This document shows, piece after piece, positions 19,435-30,378 of a stretch of 32,474 nt of DNA; the first letter of the stretch is position 1; each line of letters begins with the position of its first letter. The position numbers were made by a program, and so were the translations under genes. The stretch comes from Betaproteobacteria bacterium (GTDB lineage Bacteria; Pseudomonadota; Gammaproteobacteria; Burkholderiales; Burkholderiaceae_C): assembly GCA_009928125.1 (NCBI GenBank), contig RFVJ01000005.1:1-32474 (forward strand), read 5' to 3'. The notes beneath the pieces are model-generated. The model was not told the DNA's origin. It saw only the letters and a program-made list of their open reading frames with translations, and did no database searches.

Positions 19435-20868
19435 TTAGCCGTGTTGAATGGCAACGGTTTTCAATGTTGTGAAACCATACAGGGCTTCAAAACCTTTTTC
19501 ACGGCCATGGCCGGAAGACTTCACGCCGCCAAAGGGCAATTCAACCCCGCCGCCCGCACCGTAATTGTTGATGAAGACTTGACCACTGCGCAGGCGCTTG
19601 GCCATTCTGAATTGTCGGCCACCGTCACGTGTCCACACACCCGCCACCAGACCAAAGGCGGTGGCATTGGCCATTTCGATGGCTTGGTCCTCGCCTTCGA
19701 AGCACATGGCCGACAGCACAGGGCCAAAAACTTCCTCTTGTGCCACACGGTGATCGACGGGGACATCGCGCAGCAATACAGGCGCCTGGTAAAACCCAGT
19801 TTCAGGGGCTTCGGGCACCACGCTGCCTTGTGCCACCGTGCGAATGCCTGCGGCCTTGGCTTCTTCCAAAAAGCCTTGCACTCGCATTTTTTGCGTGGCC
19901 CTGATCAGTGGGCCTAAATTCAAGTCGGCATGGGCGGGGCCGACACGCAATTTGCTGAATGCTTCGCCCAGTCGCGCCAACAAGGGCTCGTAAATGCTTT
20001 TCTCAATCAGCACGCGGGAACCCGCACTGCAAGTTTGTCCTGAGTTTTGCACAATGGCATTGATGAGAACGGGGATGGCGGCATCCAAGTCGGCATCGGC
20101 AAAAATGATTTGCGGACTTTTACCACCCAGCTCCAAGGTGACAGGGCAGTGCCGGGCGGCTGCAGCTTGTTGAATGAGCGTGCCAACTGTGGGGCTGCCC
20201 GTAAAGCTGATGTGGTCAATGCCAGGGTGCTTGGCCAACGCATCACCCACTTCATGTCCCAAGCCGGTCACGATGTTGATGGCACCAGGCGGAAATCCCA
20301 CCTCAGCCGCCAATTGCGCGACGCGGATCAAACTCAAGCAAGCATCTTCTGCGGGCTTGACCACACAGACATTGCCAGCTGCCAATGCACCGCCGACACA
20401 TCGGCCAAAAATTTGCATGGGGTAATTCCACGGCACCACATGGCCCGTGACGCCATGCGGTTCTCGCCATGTCAAAACGCTGTAACCGTTTTGGTAAGGG
20501 ATGGTATCGCCATGCAACTTGTCGCAGGCGCCAGCATAGAACTCAAAGTAGCGCGCCAATGCTTTGGCATCGGCCACGGCTTGTTGTGTCGGCTTGCCGC
20601 AGTCGCGTTGTTCCAGCCGCATCAACTCGTCGGCGTGTTCGGTGACTTTGCGTGACAAGGCCATCAGCAAACGACCGCGTTCTGCGGCATTCAATTGAGC
20701 CCAGGGTCCTTCGAAACATTCACGCGAGGACTTGACGGCCATGTCAATGTCATGCGCATTGCTGCGTTGAATGTGGTCAAAGGTTTGGCCATCAGAGGGG
20801 TCGATCACGGGCCAAGTTTGCCCGCTTTGGCTGGCCACCGATTGGTTGTGGATGAAATTGAGTTGCAT
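19435..20868 (-). CDS. Aldehyde dehydrogenase family protein
   Basis: GVTGHVVPWNYPMQIFGR, ISFTGSPTVGTLIQQAAA, LELGGKSPQIIFADADLDAA, NSGQTCSAGSRVLIE, EEVFGPVLSAM. Confidence 0.95.
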   Translation of the reverse strand: MQLNFIHNQSVASQSGQTWPVIDPSDGQTFDHIQRSNAHDIDMAVKSSRECFEGPWAQLNAAERGRLLMALSRKVTEHADELMRLEQRDCGKPTQQAVADAKALARYFEFYAGACDKLHGDTIPYQNGYSVLTWREPHGVTGHVVPWNYPMQIFGRCVGGALAAGNVCVVKPAEDACLSLIRVAQLAAEVGFPPGAINIVTGLGHEVGDALAKHPGIDHISFTGSPTVGTLIQQAAAARHCPVTLELGGKSPQIIFADADLDAAIPVLINAIVQNSGQTCSAGSRVLIEKSIYEPLLARLGEAFSKLRVGPAHADLNLGPLIRATQKMRVQGFLEEAKAAGIRTVAQGSVVPEAPETGFYQAPVLLRDVPVDHRVAQEEVFGPVLSAMCFEGEDQAIEMANATAFGLVAGVWTRDGGRQFRMAKRLRSGQVFINNYGAGGGVELPFGGVKSSGHGREKGFEALYGFTTLKTVAIQHG

Positions 20869-20885
20869 GGTGCTATTTTGCGCGT

Positions 20886-20920
20886 AAAAAAGCCCGCGAT
20901 GAAGGCCATGCGCGGGCTTT
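20886..20920 (-). terminator. Intrinsic terminator, probably for hppA
   Basis: AAAGCCCGCG (20889-20898) / CGCGGGCTTT (20911-20920), 10-bp stem with 12-nt loop; minus-strand T6 follows (20886-20891 are A on plus). Confidence 0.85.
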
Positions 20921-20969
20921 GTGTCACTTGCGTGGCGGGCTCAGGGCACGCCACGTTCGTTTGACCGAA

Positions 20970-23036
20970 TCAGCTGTGGAACTTCATCACCAGCGGCACA
21001 ATGAGCAAGGCCACAATGTTGATGATTTTGATCAGCGGATTGATGGCGGGGCCCGCGGTGTCTTTGTAGGGGTCGCCTACGGTGTCACCCGTCACAGCCG
21101 CCTTGTGGGCTTCTGAGCCCTTGCCACCGTGGTGGCCGTCTTCGATGTATTTCTTGGCATTGTCCCAAGCACCGCCGCCAGTGCACATGGAAATGGCCAC
21201 GAACAAACCGGTGACGATGGTGCCCATCAGCAAACCACCCAAGGCTTTGGGGCCCAGCAACAAGCCAATCACGATAGGGACCACCACTGGCAACAAGCTG
21301 GGGATCACCATTTCTTTGATGGCCGCAGTGGTCAGCATGTCCACTGCGCGGCCATATTCTGGCTTGGCAGTGCCTTCCATGATGCCCTTGATTTCGCTGA
21401 ATTGGCGGCGAACTTCAACCACCACAGCGCCTGCTGCACGGCCCACGGCTTCCATGGCCATGGCACCAAACAAGTAAGGGATCAGGCCACCAATGAACAA
21501 GCCCACAATGACCAAGGGGTCGGACAAGTCAAAGCTGATGGCTTTGCCGTAGGTTTCCAACTTGTGGGTGTAGTCTGCAAACAAAACCAAGGAGGCCAAA
21601 CCGGCTGAGCCAATGGCATAGCCCTTGGTCACAGCTTTGGTAGTGTTGCCCACAGCATCCAGGGGGTCTGTGATGTCACGCACGCTGCTGGGCAGTTCGG
21701 CCATTTCGGCAATGCCGCCAGCGTTGTCAGTGATGGGGCCATAGGCGTCCAAGGCCACCACAATGCCGGCCATCGACAACATGGACATGGCGGCCACGGC
21801 AATGCCATACAAACCGGCCAAGCCATAAGACACCACAATGGCAATGCACACAAAAATCACGGGCCATGCTGTCGAGCGCATGGAGACGCCCAAGCCGGCG
21901 ATGATGTTGGTGCCGTGACCTGTGGTGGAGGCTTGCGCAATGTGTTGCACAGGGCTGTACTGCGTACCCGTGTAGAACTCAGTGATCCATACCAAGGCGG
22001 CGGTCAACACCAAGCCCACAGCGCAAGCGCCAAACAGTTTCATCTGACTGCCGCTGGCCGCAATGGCGTTGTCCGGCATGATCCACAAGGTGACAAAGTA
22101 GAACGCGATCAGGGACAGAACGCCCGCAATGGCCAAGCCCTTGTAAAGCGCAGGCATGACGTTCGTCATGCCAGGCGACGCTTTGACAAAGAAGCAGCCA
22201 ATGATGGAGGCCACGATGGACACCGCACCTAAGGCCAGGGGGTACATCACGGCGTTGCCCGGTGCGCCTGCAACCAAGAGTGAGCCCAAGACCATGGTGG
22301 CAATCAGCGTCACCGCATAGGTTTCAAACAAGTCGGCGGCCATGCCGGCGCAGTCGCCCACGTTGTCGCCCACGTTGTCTGCAATCACCGCAGGATTGCG
22401 GGGGTCATCTTCCGGAATACCGGCTTCCACTTTACCGACCAAGTCGGCGCCCACGTCAGCACCTTTGGTGAAGATGCCGCCGCCCAAACGGGCAAAGATA
22501 GAAATCAGGGACGAGCCGAAGGCAAAGCCAATGAGGGGGTTGAGGACGACTGAAAGCTTCAAATCGGGTGTGAGGTTGCCGTTGCCGGCCAGAAACCAAT
22601 AGAAGCCTGTGACGCCCAAAAGGCCCAAGCCCACCACCAGCATGCCTGTGATGGCGCCGCCTCGAAACGCAACGTCAAGGGCAGGGCCAATGCCTTTGGT
22701 GGCAGCTTGTGCGGTTCGCACATTGGCACGCACCGACACGTTCATGCCAATGAAGCCGCAAGCACCCGAAAGCACCGCACCAATGACAAAGCCAATGGCT
22801 GTCGTCATGTCGAGGAACAGCCCCATCAAGATCGCCAAAACCACGCCCACGATGGCAATGGTTTTGTACTGTCTTGCGAGGTAGGCGGCTGCACCGGCTT
22901 GAATCGCGGCTGCAATTTCTTGCATTCGGTCATTGCCGGGGTCTTGCGCCAGAATCCATCCACGAGCCCAAACGCCGTAAATCACGGCGATCAGTCCGCA
23001 AACAAGCGCCAAAATCAACGCTGAGTTGCCTGTCAT
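20970..23036 (-). CDS. hppA: Membrane-bound ion-translocating pyrophosphatase
   Basis: Many TM segments; [87 protein letters not shown]. Confidence 0.97.
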   Translation of the reverse strand: MTGNSALILALVCGLIAVIYGVWARGWILAQDPGNDRMQEIAAAIQAGAAAYLARQYKTIAIVGVVLAILMGLFLDMTTAIGFVIGAVLSGACGFIGMNVSVRANVRTAQAATKGIGPALDVAFRGGAITGMLVVGLGLLGVTGFYWFLAGNGNLTPDLKLSVVLNPLIGFAFGSSLISIFARLGGGIFTKGADVGADLVGKVEAGIPEDDPRNPAVIADNVGDNVGDCAGMAADLFETYAVTLIATMVLGSLLVAGAPGNAVMYPLALGAVSIVASIIGCFFVKASPGMTNVMPALYKGLAIAGVLSLIAFYFVTLWIMPDNAIAASGSQMKLFGACAVGLVLTAALVWITEFYTGTQYSPVQHIAQASTTGHGTNIIAGLGVSMRSTAWPVIFVCIAIVVSYGLAGLYGIAVAAMSMLSMAGIVVALDAYGPITDNAGGIAEMAELPSSVRDITDPLDAVGNTTKAVTKGYAIGSAGLASLVLFADYTHKLETYGKAISFDLSDPLVIVGLFIGGLIPYLFGAMAMEAVGRAAGAVVVEVRRQFSEIKGIMEGTAKPEYGRAVDMLTTAAIKEMVIPSLLPVVVPIVIGLLLGPKALGGLLMGTIVTGLFVAISMCTGGGAWDNAKKYIEDGHHGGKGSEAHKAAVTGDTVGDPYKDTAGPAINPLIKIINIVALLIVPLVMKFHS

Positions 23037-23043
23037 AAATCTA

Positions 23044-23137
23044 TCTCCTTAGTTGTTACCGCTGAGAGGAGGTGCAACGCTCGAGGAACACCTCCCGGCG
23101 TTGCTTCCTCGCTCCCACAAGGAGACGATTGGCCAAC
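23044..23137 (-). promoter_or_regulatory. Structured hppA 5' leader with a-b-c-a'-b'-c' complementary segments and anti-SD; candidate cis-regulatory RNA
   Basis: RNA (minus) GUCUCCUUGUGGGAGCGAGGAAGCAACGCCGGGAGGUGUUCCUCGAGCGUUGCACCUCCUCUCAGCGGUAACAACUAAGGAGAUAG. Plus coordinates: a 23105-23111/a' 23082-23088; b 23098-23104/b' 23074-23080; c 23089-23095/c' 23068-23074; anti-SD 23119-23125/SD 23044-23050; all perfect 7-nt complements. Confidence 0.65.
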
Positions 23138-23143
23138 AGGATC

Positions 23144-23172
23144 ATTAAAAGGGCATTGCTCTGAAATCGCAA
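23144..23172 (-). promoter_or_regulatory. Putative sigma70 promoter for hppA
   Basis: Minus strand TTGCGA (23172-23167), 17-bp spacer, TTTAAT (23149-23144). Confidence 0.5.
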
Positions 23173-23244
23173 GCCCTGTGAAAGTAAAATCGGGGTTAAT
23201 CCTAAGGTTCTTAGATTTACATCAACTCTTTATATTTTTTGAAA

Positions 23245-23781
23245 ATGTCCCTAGACAACGTTACCCCTGGCAGCAAAGTACCTGAGCAATTCAACGTCAT
23301 CATCGAAATTCCGATGAATGCCGATCCTGTGAAATACGAAGTGGACAAGGCCACTGGCGCTATTTTTGTAGACCGTTTCATGAGCACGGCCATGCATTAC
23401 CCCACCAACTACGGCTACGTGCCCAAAACCATCAGCGGTGACGGTGACCCTGTGGATGTGCTGGTCATCACGCCTGTGCCTTTGATTCCGGGTGTGGTGG
23501 TGCCTTGCCGCCCCATTGGTATTTTGAAAATGCAAGACGAAGCCGGCGAAGACGGCAAAGTGCTGGCTGTGCCCACCGACAAAATTTTGTCCATCTACAC
23601 ACAGTGGCAAAAGCCAGAAGACTTGAACCCCCTGCGTTTGAAAACCATTGCCCACTTCTTTGAGCACTACAAAGATTTGGAAGTCGGCAAATGGGTGAAG
23701 ATTTTGGGTTGGGAAGGCCCAGAAGCTGCCAAGAAAGAAATCTTGGATGGCATCGCCAATTATCAAAAAGCCAAGGCCTGA
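23245..23781 (+). CDS. ppa: Soluble inorganic pyrophosphatase (family I)
   Basis: [66 protein letters not shown] 23245. Confidence 0.97.
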   Translation: MSLDNVTPGSKVPEQFNVIIEIPMNADPVKYEVDKATGAIFVDRFMSTAMHYPTNYGYVPKTISGDGDPVDVLVITPVPLIPGVVVPCRPIGILKMQDEAGEDGKVLAVPTDKILSIYTQWQKPEDLNPLRLKTIAHFFEHYKDLEVGKWVKILGWEGPEAAKKEILDGIANYQKAKA

Positions 23782-23830
23782 TCAGATGCCACGCCAGACC
23801 TTGAACTCGCCCAGAGTTCGAGGTCTCAGA

Positions 23831-25000
23831 TCAGCCCTTCTTCAAGGGTGATCTGGCCTCTAGGTTGTCCAAATAGGCCGCAACGCCGCGGCCTTCTTTT
23901 TCCAAATAGCGCTCCACCGCATCCGCAAAACTGGGATGTGCCAACCAGTGTGCGCTGCTGGCCTTCACGGGCAACAAAGCACGGGCCATTTTGTGCTCAC
24001 CTTGCGCACCGCCTTCAAAGCGCACAAAACCATGGGCGATGCACCAATCTATCGGCTGGTAGTAACAAGCCTCAAAGTGCAGGCAGTCAACGCGCTCCAA
24101 TGCGCCCCAATAGCGGCCGTAGGCGACATCAGCATGGATGGCAATCAGGCTACAGGCCATGCGTTGCCCCTCTTTTTGGGCAATGAACAGCACCCAGTTT
24201 TCGGGCATCGTGTCTTGCATGCGCTGAAAAAAATCGCGGCTTAAGTAAGGCGCGTTCCCATGCTCAAAGTAAGTTTGCGCATAGCACTTGTAGAAAAAAT
24301 CCCAGTCCTGGGTTTGAATCTCTTGTCCTCGCAGTGTGGTGAAAGTCACACCGGCTTCATGCACTTTGCGGCGTTCTTGCCGAATCTTCTTGCGCTTTTC
24401 TTGGTTCAAGTGGGTTAAGAAGTTTTCAAAGTCTGTGTAGTGCGCGTTGTGCCAATGAAATTGAACGGTATGTCGCTCAAGCCAGCCCGCTGCTGCCGTT
24501 GCTTGCAGGTCATCGCCTGACAAAAACAAAACATGCACAGACGACCACTTTGCGTTTTGCGCCTGCTGAACCATGGCTTGAATCAAAGCGGACTTGCTCT
24601 CTTGGGAATCGGCCAACAACCGAGTTCCAGGCACGGGGGTGAAGGGCACAGCACCCACTGCCTTGGGATAGTATGCCAAGCCATGGCGGTGATAGGCGTC
24701 GGCCCAAGCCCAGTCAAACACGTATTCACCATACGAGTGGGGCTTGACATACAGCACGGCTGCAGCGGCCAAACGGGTGGCTGAATTTGCATTGACGTGG
24801 TGCAGACAGACAACTTGGGGAGTCCAGCCTGTTTCCGGACAAGCCGAAGCACTTTCTTCCATGGCGCACAAATAGGCGTGTCGCATGAAGGGGGTGGGTT
24901 CAGATTGCGATGCCAACAAAGAATCCCATGCAGCCGCAGTGATATTCCGCATGGAATCCTGCACTGCGATGACATAATTGTTGGAACTGAATTCCTGCAC
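23831..25000 (-). CDS. GNAT family N-acetyltransferase / DUF482-like protein
   Basis: FMRHAYLCAMEESASACPETGWTPQVVCL, NQEKRKKIRQERRKVHEAGVTF, YGRYWGALERVDCLHFEACYYQPIDWCIAHGFVRFEGGAQGEHKMARAL. Start uncertain (GTG 25000 or ATG further downstream). Confidence 0.85.
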   Translation of the reverse strand: MQEFSSNNYVIAVQDSMRNITAAAWDSLLASQSEPTPFMRHAYLCAMEESASACPETGWTPQVVCLHHVNANSATRLAAAAVLYVKPHSYGEYVFDWAWADAYHRHGLAYYPKAVGAVPFTPVPGTRLLADSQESKSALIQAMVQQAQNAKWSSVHVLFLSGDDLQATAAAGWLERHTVQFHWHNAHYTDFENFLTHLNQEKRKKIRQERRKVHEAGVTFTTLRGQEIQTQDWDFFYKCYAQTYFEHGNAPYLSRDFFQRMQDTMPENWVLFIAQKEGQRMACSLIAIHADVAYGRYWGALERVDCLHFEACYYQPIDWCIAHGFVRFEGGAQGEHKMARALLPVKASSAHWLAHPSFADAVERYLEKEGRGVAAYLDNLEARSPLKKG

Positions 25001-25004
25001 CTGT

Positions 25005-27039
<2,035 letters not shown>

Positions 27040-27084
27040 GCAATGAGTCACATGGGCTTATCGGCCTCATGTTCCTCAGCCCTG

Positions 27085-27114
27085 AAAACGCCGCAGATTG
27101 CGGCGTTTTTTTTT
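27085..27114 (+). terminator. Intrinsic terminator after glnB
   Basis: AAAACGCCGC-AGATT-GCGGCGTTTT then T run to 27114. Confidence 0.93.
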
Positions 27115-27137
27115 GATGCATCGCCAATGGCGCAGCG

Positions 27138-27725
27138 TTAAATAGACTGGCTTTGAAAGGGTGTAGGGCGTGCCGCAGCCTGAACCAAATTGGGCAAGAG
27201 TTGCTTGGCATCGGAATGGGTTTGGATCAAGTCCATTTGCCAAGATCCCATGAATTCGTGCGCCACCACATGATGAAGAAAATTCAGCATGGTGTCGTAG
27301 TAGCCATTCAAATTCAACAGGCCAATGGGTTTGTTGTGATAGCCCAACTGGCGCCAAGTCCAAACTTCATAAAACTCTTCAAAAGTTCCGATGCCGCCTG
27401 GCAATGCCACGAAAGCATCTGCGCGTTCGGCCATCAATCGTTTGCGCTCGTGCATGGTTTCAACAATGTGCAACTCGGTGCATTCGGTATGGGCCCATTC
27501 TTTTTCGACCAGCGCTCGGGGTATGACACCGACAACCCTGCCGCCTGCAGCCAGGGTGGCATCGGCCACCATGCCCATCAAGCCGTTTCGACCACCGCCA
27601 TACACCAATTGACCCCCATGCTGGCCGATCCATTGGCCCACTTGGATGGCTGAGGCTGCAAATTCTGGCTGATCGCCGGGCTTAGAGCCGCAGTAAACGC
27701 ACAAAGAGAATGCGGGGTCAGCCAT
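27138..27725 (-). CDS. LOG family protein (TIGR00730-type, cytokinin riboside monophosphate phosphoribohydrolase-like)
   Basis: MADPAFSLCVYCGSKPGDQPEF..., VYGGGRNGLMG, MHERKRLMAERADAFVALPGGIGTFEEFYEVWTWRQLGYHNKPIGLLN. Confidence 0.95.
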   Translation of the reverse strand: MADPAFSLCVYCGSKPGDQPEFAASAIQVGQWIGQHGGQLVYGGGRNGLMGMVADATLAAGGRVVGVIPRALVEKEWAHTECTELHIVETMHERKRLMAERADAFVALPGGIGTFEEFYEVWTWRQLGYHNKPIGLLNLNGYYDTMLNFLHHVVAHEFMGSWQMDLIQTHSDAKQLLPNLVQAAARPTPFQSQSI

Positions 27726-28107
27726 GAATGAATTTCCAGATGGCCGCTGCCCAGATGCCCAAACAAAGCAGCAAACTGAGCAGCACCGCAGCGCTGCCCA
27801 TGTCCTTGGCGCGTTTGGACAATGCGTGCCACTCGGTACCAATGCGATCGATGGCCGTTTCAATGCCGGTGTTCAAGAGTTCAACCACCATCACCAAGAT
27901 GACGGCGCCACACAGCAAAGCTATTTCGACCCATGTTTGACCAATCCAAAAGGCCAGTGGCAACATGAGGCAAGCCAGAATGGCTTCTTGCCTGAATGCA
28001 GTCTCACCCCATCCTGCTTTGAGTCCTGCAAGGGAGTAGCCGCCTGCATGAAAAATACGTGACAAGCCTTTTCGTGCTTTTTGAGGATTGACGTTGAGGT
28101 CGGTCAT
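27718..28107 (-). CDS. dgkA: Diacylglycerol kinase
   Basis: HAGGYSLAGLKAGWGETAFRQEA, VELLNTGIETAIDRIGTEWHALSKRAKDMGSAAVLLSL. Confidence 0.95.
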   Translation of the reverse strand: MTDLNVNPQKARKGLSRIFHAGGYSLAGLKAGWGETAFRQEAILACLMLPLAFWIGQTWVEIALLCGAVILVMVVELLNTGIETAIDRIGTEWHALSKRAKDMGSAAVLLSLLLCLGIWAAAIWKFIHG

Positions 28108-28113
28108 GAGCAA

Positions 28114-28677
28114 TTAAGGGGTGATGGTTGGCGCAGAGGGTTTGGAGACATCCACCAATTGTGTACCCGCCCAAACATCATGCCAATATTGGCCGCTTGA
28201 ATGAAATCGACTTAAGACAGCCCATATCATTACCCAGCCTACTACCAACACCGCCACTTCGGGGGCGGGCAGTTGGAAGGGGGCCGTGATGACCATGGGG
28301 GGCAATATCCAAACCCAACTGAGCAGGTAGCGCCAAAAAGCGCGCGCCTGCGTCAGGGGCCTGCCCGATGCGTCCAGCACCCTGATGTGCCATGTCTTCA
28401 TGGCCAAAGTTTGACCCTTGGACCAAAGCCAAGTGAAGTAAATGGCAAAAACCAAAAAAAGAAAAGCCTGAAGGCCATGGCGGTTGTGAAGGGCGTGTTT
28501 GGTTTGGCTCAGGGTGCCAAACAAATAGCCAGAGATGAACACAACCCCAAAGAGCAACATGCCTTCGTACAACCAACAAGCCATTCTTCTGGCCAAGGAG
28601 GGCGTCACGAAGGGGAGGGGTTCACCGGGCAAGTCTGTTGGCGCTGTTGTCACAACTGTATCTGGCTGATCGCTCAA
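28114..28677 (-). CDS. RDD family membrane protein
   Basis: LARRMACWLYEGMLLFGVVFISGYLFG, QTLAMKTWHIRVLDASGRPLTQARAFWRYLLSW; TTG start proposed, 1 nt after the upstream stop. Confidence 0.87.
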   Translation of the reverse strand: MSDQPDTVVTTAPTDLPGEPLPFVTPSLARRMACWLYEGMLLFGVVFISGYLFGTLSQTKHALHNRHGLQAFLFLVFAIYFTWLWSKGQTLAMKTWHIRVLDASGRPLTQARAFWRYLLSWVWILPPMVITAPFQLPAPEVAVLVVGWVMIWAVLSRFHSSGQYWHDVWAGTQLVDVSKPSAPTITP

Positions 28678-28678
28678 C

Positions 28679-29290
28679 TTAAGTGCCTTCTGGAATCACA
28701 ACCGGTGTGGGGAGGAGGGTTTTTTTGTCAATGACGATGCCGGTTGTCGACTTGCCTGTGTTTTCGGTTGGCGTTGACTTGCTGGGCAAACGGATGACTT
28801 TGTTGGCGGGGGTGGCGTGAGAAGCCGTTGCGGCGCCTTGAATGCCCGTTGTTTGCTGGGCTGCAAGTTTTTTCTTTTCTTCGGGACTCAACGCTTGATA
28901 GGCTTCCCACTGGGTCTTTTTCTCGTCGGCAGCCAAGCTTTTGGTTTCGTTGAAGATCAAGCGGGCTTGGGCGCGTTGCTGCGGGCTTAAAGCGGCCCAA
29001 TCGGCCATGCGATCGTGCAAAGTGGCTTGCTCTTTAGGCGACATGTTGTCGAAATTGTTGGACATGGCCAACCACTTGTTTTTTTGAGCCACACTGATTT
29101 GTGACCAGTGGGGTGCCAAGGGTGCCAGAGCTTTCTTTTGCGAGGGCTTCAAGGCTTGCCAACCAGGGTCCTGGGCCATTTGCGGTGAGGCCGTGTTGGC
29201 GTTGGCAGGGTTTGAAATTTGCGCAAAAGCACCGCCCCCTCCCATCAGGATGAGGCTGAATGCAAGGGCCATGACACCTCGAATTTTCAA
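28679..29290 (-). CDS. Secreted DUF3106-type protein
   Basis: Signal peptide MKIRGVMALAFSLILMGGGGAFAQ; repeated W..L...QK..L and LSPQQRAQARLIF / LSPEEKKKLAAQ motifs. Confidence 0.8.
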   Translation of the reverse strand: MKIRGVMALAFSLILMGGGGAFAQISNPANANTASPQMAQDPGWQALKPSQKKALAPLAPHWSQISVAQKNKWLAMSNNFDNMSPKEQATLHDRMADWAALSPQQRAQARLIFNETKSLAADEKKTQWEAYQALSPEEKKKLAAQQTTGIQGAATASHATPANKVIRLPSKSTPTENTGKSTTGIVIDKKTLLPTPVVIPEGT

Positions 29291-29730
29291 TCAGACACCT
29301 TTGCGGGCGAGGGATTGGACTTCAAGAAAATCAAAAAGCCTGGGTCGGTGTAGGCATTGGGGGGCAGGTCATCCGTGAGGAGTTCGGCATCCAGAGAAGC
29401 GATTTCATTGGTGCGATGCTCGTTTTGAAACACATGGATGGTGGCCAAGCCAAACAGCAGTGCCAACAGAGGCAATGCAGAGGCCAGACGACTCCACACG
29501 TTCAAGCCTTCGTCCAGAGGGTACTTGCCATGGCCGCCTGCCACCACCCATTGGGGCTGGGTGGTGAGGACAGGCTCGGGTTTGCGCTGAGCCAAGGCTT
29601 GCATGCGTGCAGCGCGCAAACGCTCTGTGATGTCGTGGGGCAAGTCTGTGGCGTGATCATTCAAACGGCGTGCCAGTGCCTGACCTAAGCGGTCAACACG
29701 TGTCATGTCGAGATTGGCTTGCTTTTTCAT
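29287..29730 (-). CDS. DUF3619-type single-pass membrane protein (putative anti-sigma factor)
   Basis: Charged ~80-aa N-terminus, one TM (LASALPLLALLFGLATIHVF), short C-terminal tail; directly downstream of a sigma factor gene with ATGA overlap. Confidence 0.7.
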   Translation of the reverse strand: MKKQANLDMTRVDRLGQALARRLNDHATDLPHDITERLRAARMQALAQRKPEPVLTTQPQWVVAGGHGKYPLDEGLNVWSRLASALPLLALLFGLATIHVFQNEHRTNEIASLDAELLTDDLPPNAYTDPGFLIFLKSNPSPAKVSD

Positions 29731-30293
29731 GTGTTAAATCCTTTGGCGCGAAGTGCTTTGCTCAGCGCTTGAACAGCCCGAGAACAGTGGGTTTTGACAC
29801 TGCCTTCCGTGCAACCCATGGCCGCCGCGGTTTCGGAAAGGTTCATCTCTTCCCAATAACGCAGCAGGAAGGCTTCACGTTGACGCGGTGGCAATTCTTG
29901 AATTTCTGCCTCAATTTGGTGAAAAACCTGTTTTCGATGGGTTTGGTCCTCGGTGCTTTCGCCCCATCCGGGCTCGCCCAAGCCGCCCAAATTCTCTAAA
30001 AAGTCAAAATCTTCGCCATCTGCGTCGGCCCCAAAGTCGCTCATGTTGGAGAACAAGGCATTTCGGGTTTTTTGCCGGCGAAACCAATCGAGGGTGCTGT
30101 TGGACAAAATCCGCTGGAAGAGCATGGGCAGTTCGGCGGCCGGTTTGTCGCCGTAGTGGGTGGCCAGTTTGATCATGCTGTCTTGCAAGATGTCCAAGGC
30201 CGACTCCTCATTGCGCACATGGTAGAGCGTGCGTTTGAAGGCGCGCTTCTCCGTGTTTTTGAGGAAATCTGAAAGTTCTTGTTCGGTGGCCAC
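29727..30293 (-). CDS. RNA polymerase sigma factor, sigma-70/ECF-like
   Basis: ATEQELSDFLKNTEKRAFKRTLYHVRNEESALDILQDSMIKLATHYGDK (region 2) and LPPRQREAFLLRYWEEMNLSETAAAMGCTEGSVKTHCSRAVQALSKAL (region 4 HTH). GTG at 30293 preferred over 30344. Confidence 0.93.
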   Translation of the reverse strand: MATEQELSDFLKNTEKRAFKRTLYHVRNEESALDILQDSMIKLATHYGDKPAAELPMLFQRILSNSTLDWFRRQKTRNALFSNMSDFGADADGEDFDFLENLGGLGEPGWGESTEDQTHRKQVFHQIEAEIQELPPRQREAFLLRYWEEMNLSETAAAMGCTEGSVKTHCSRAVQALSKALRAKGFNT

Positions 30294-30378
30294 AGCTTGC
30301 ACCCATTTTGTGCGAGTCGAAGAGTCCCGCAAAAGAGCACCCAAGGTTTTTCGTTAGAGAAATTCACAAAGGTTGAAT

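Noticed and set aside
23044-23137. hppA leader as a fluoride (crcB) or SAH riboswitch
   Set aside because: Fluoride riboswitches can associate with pyrophosphatases and SAH riboswitches share some short motifs, but the conserved cores of neither could be matched by eye; needs Infernal to exclude.
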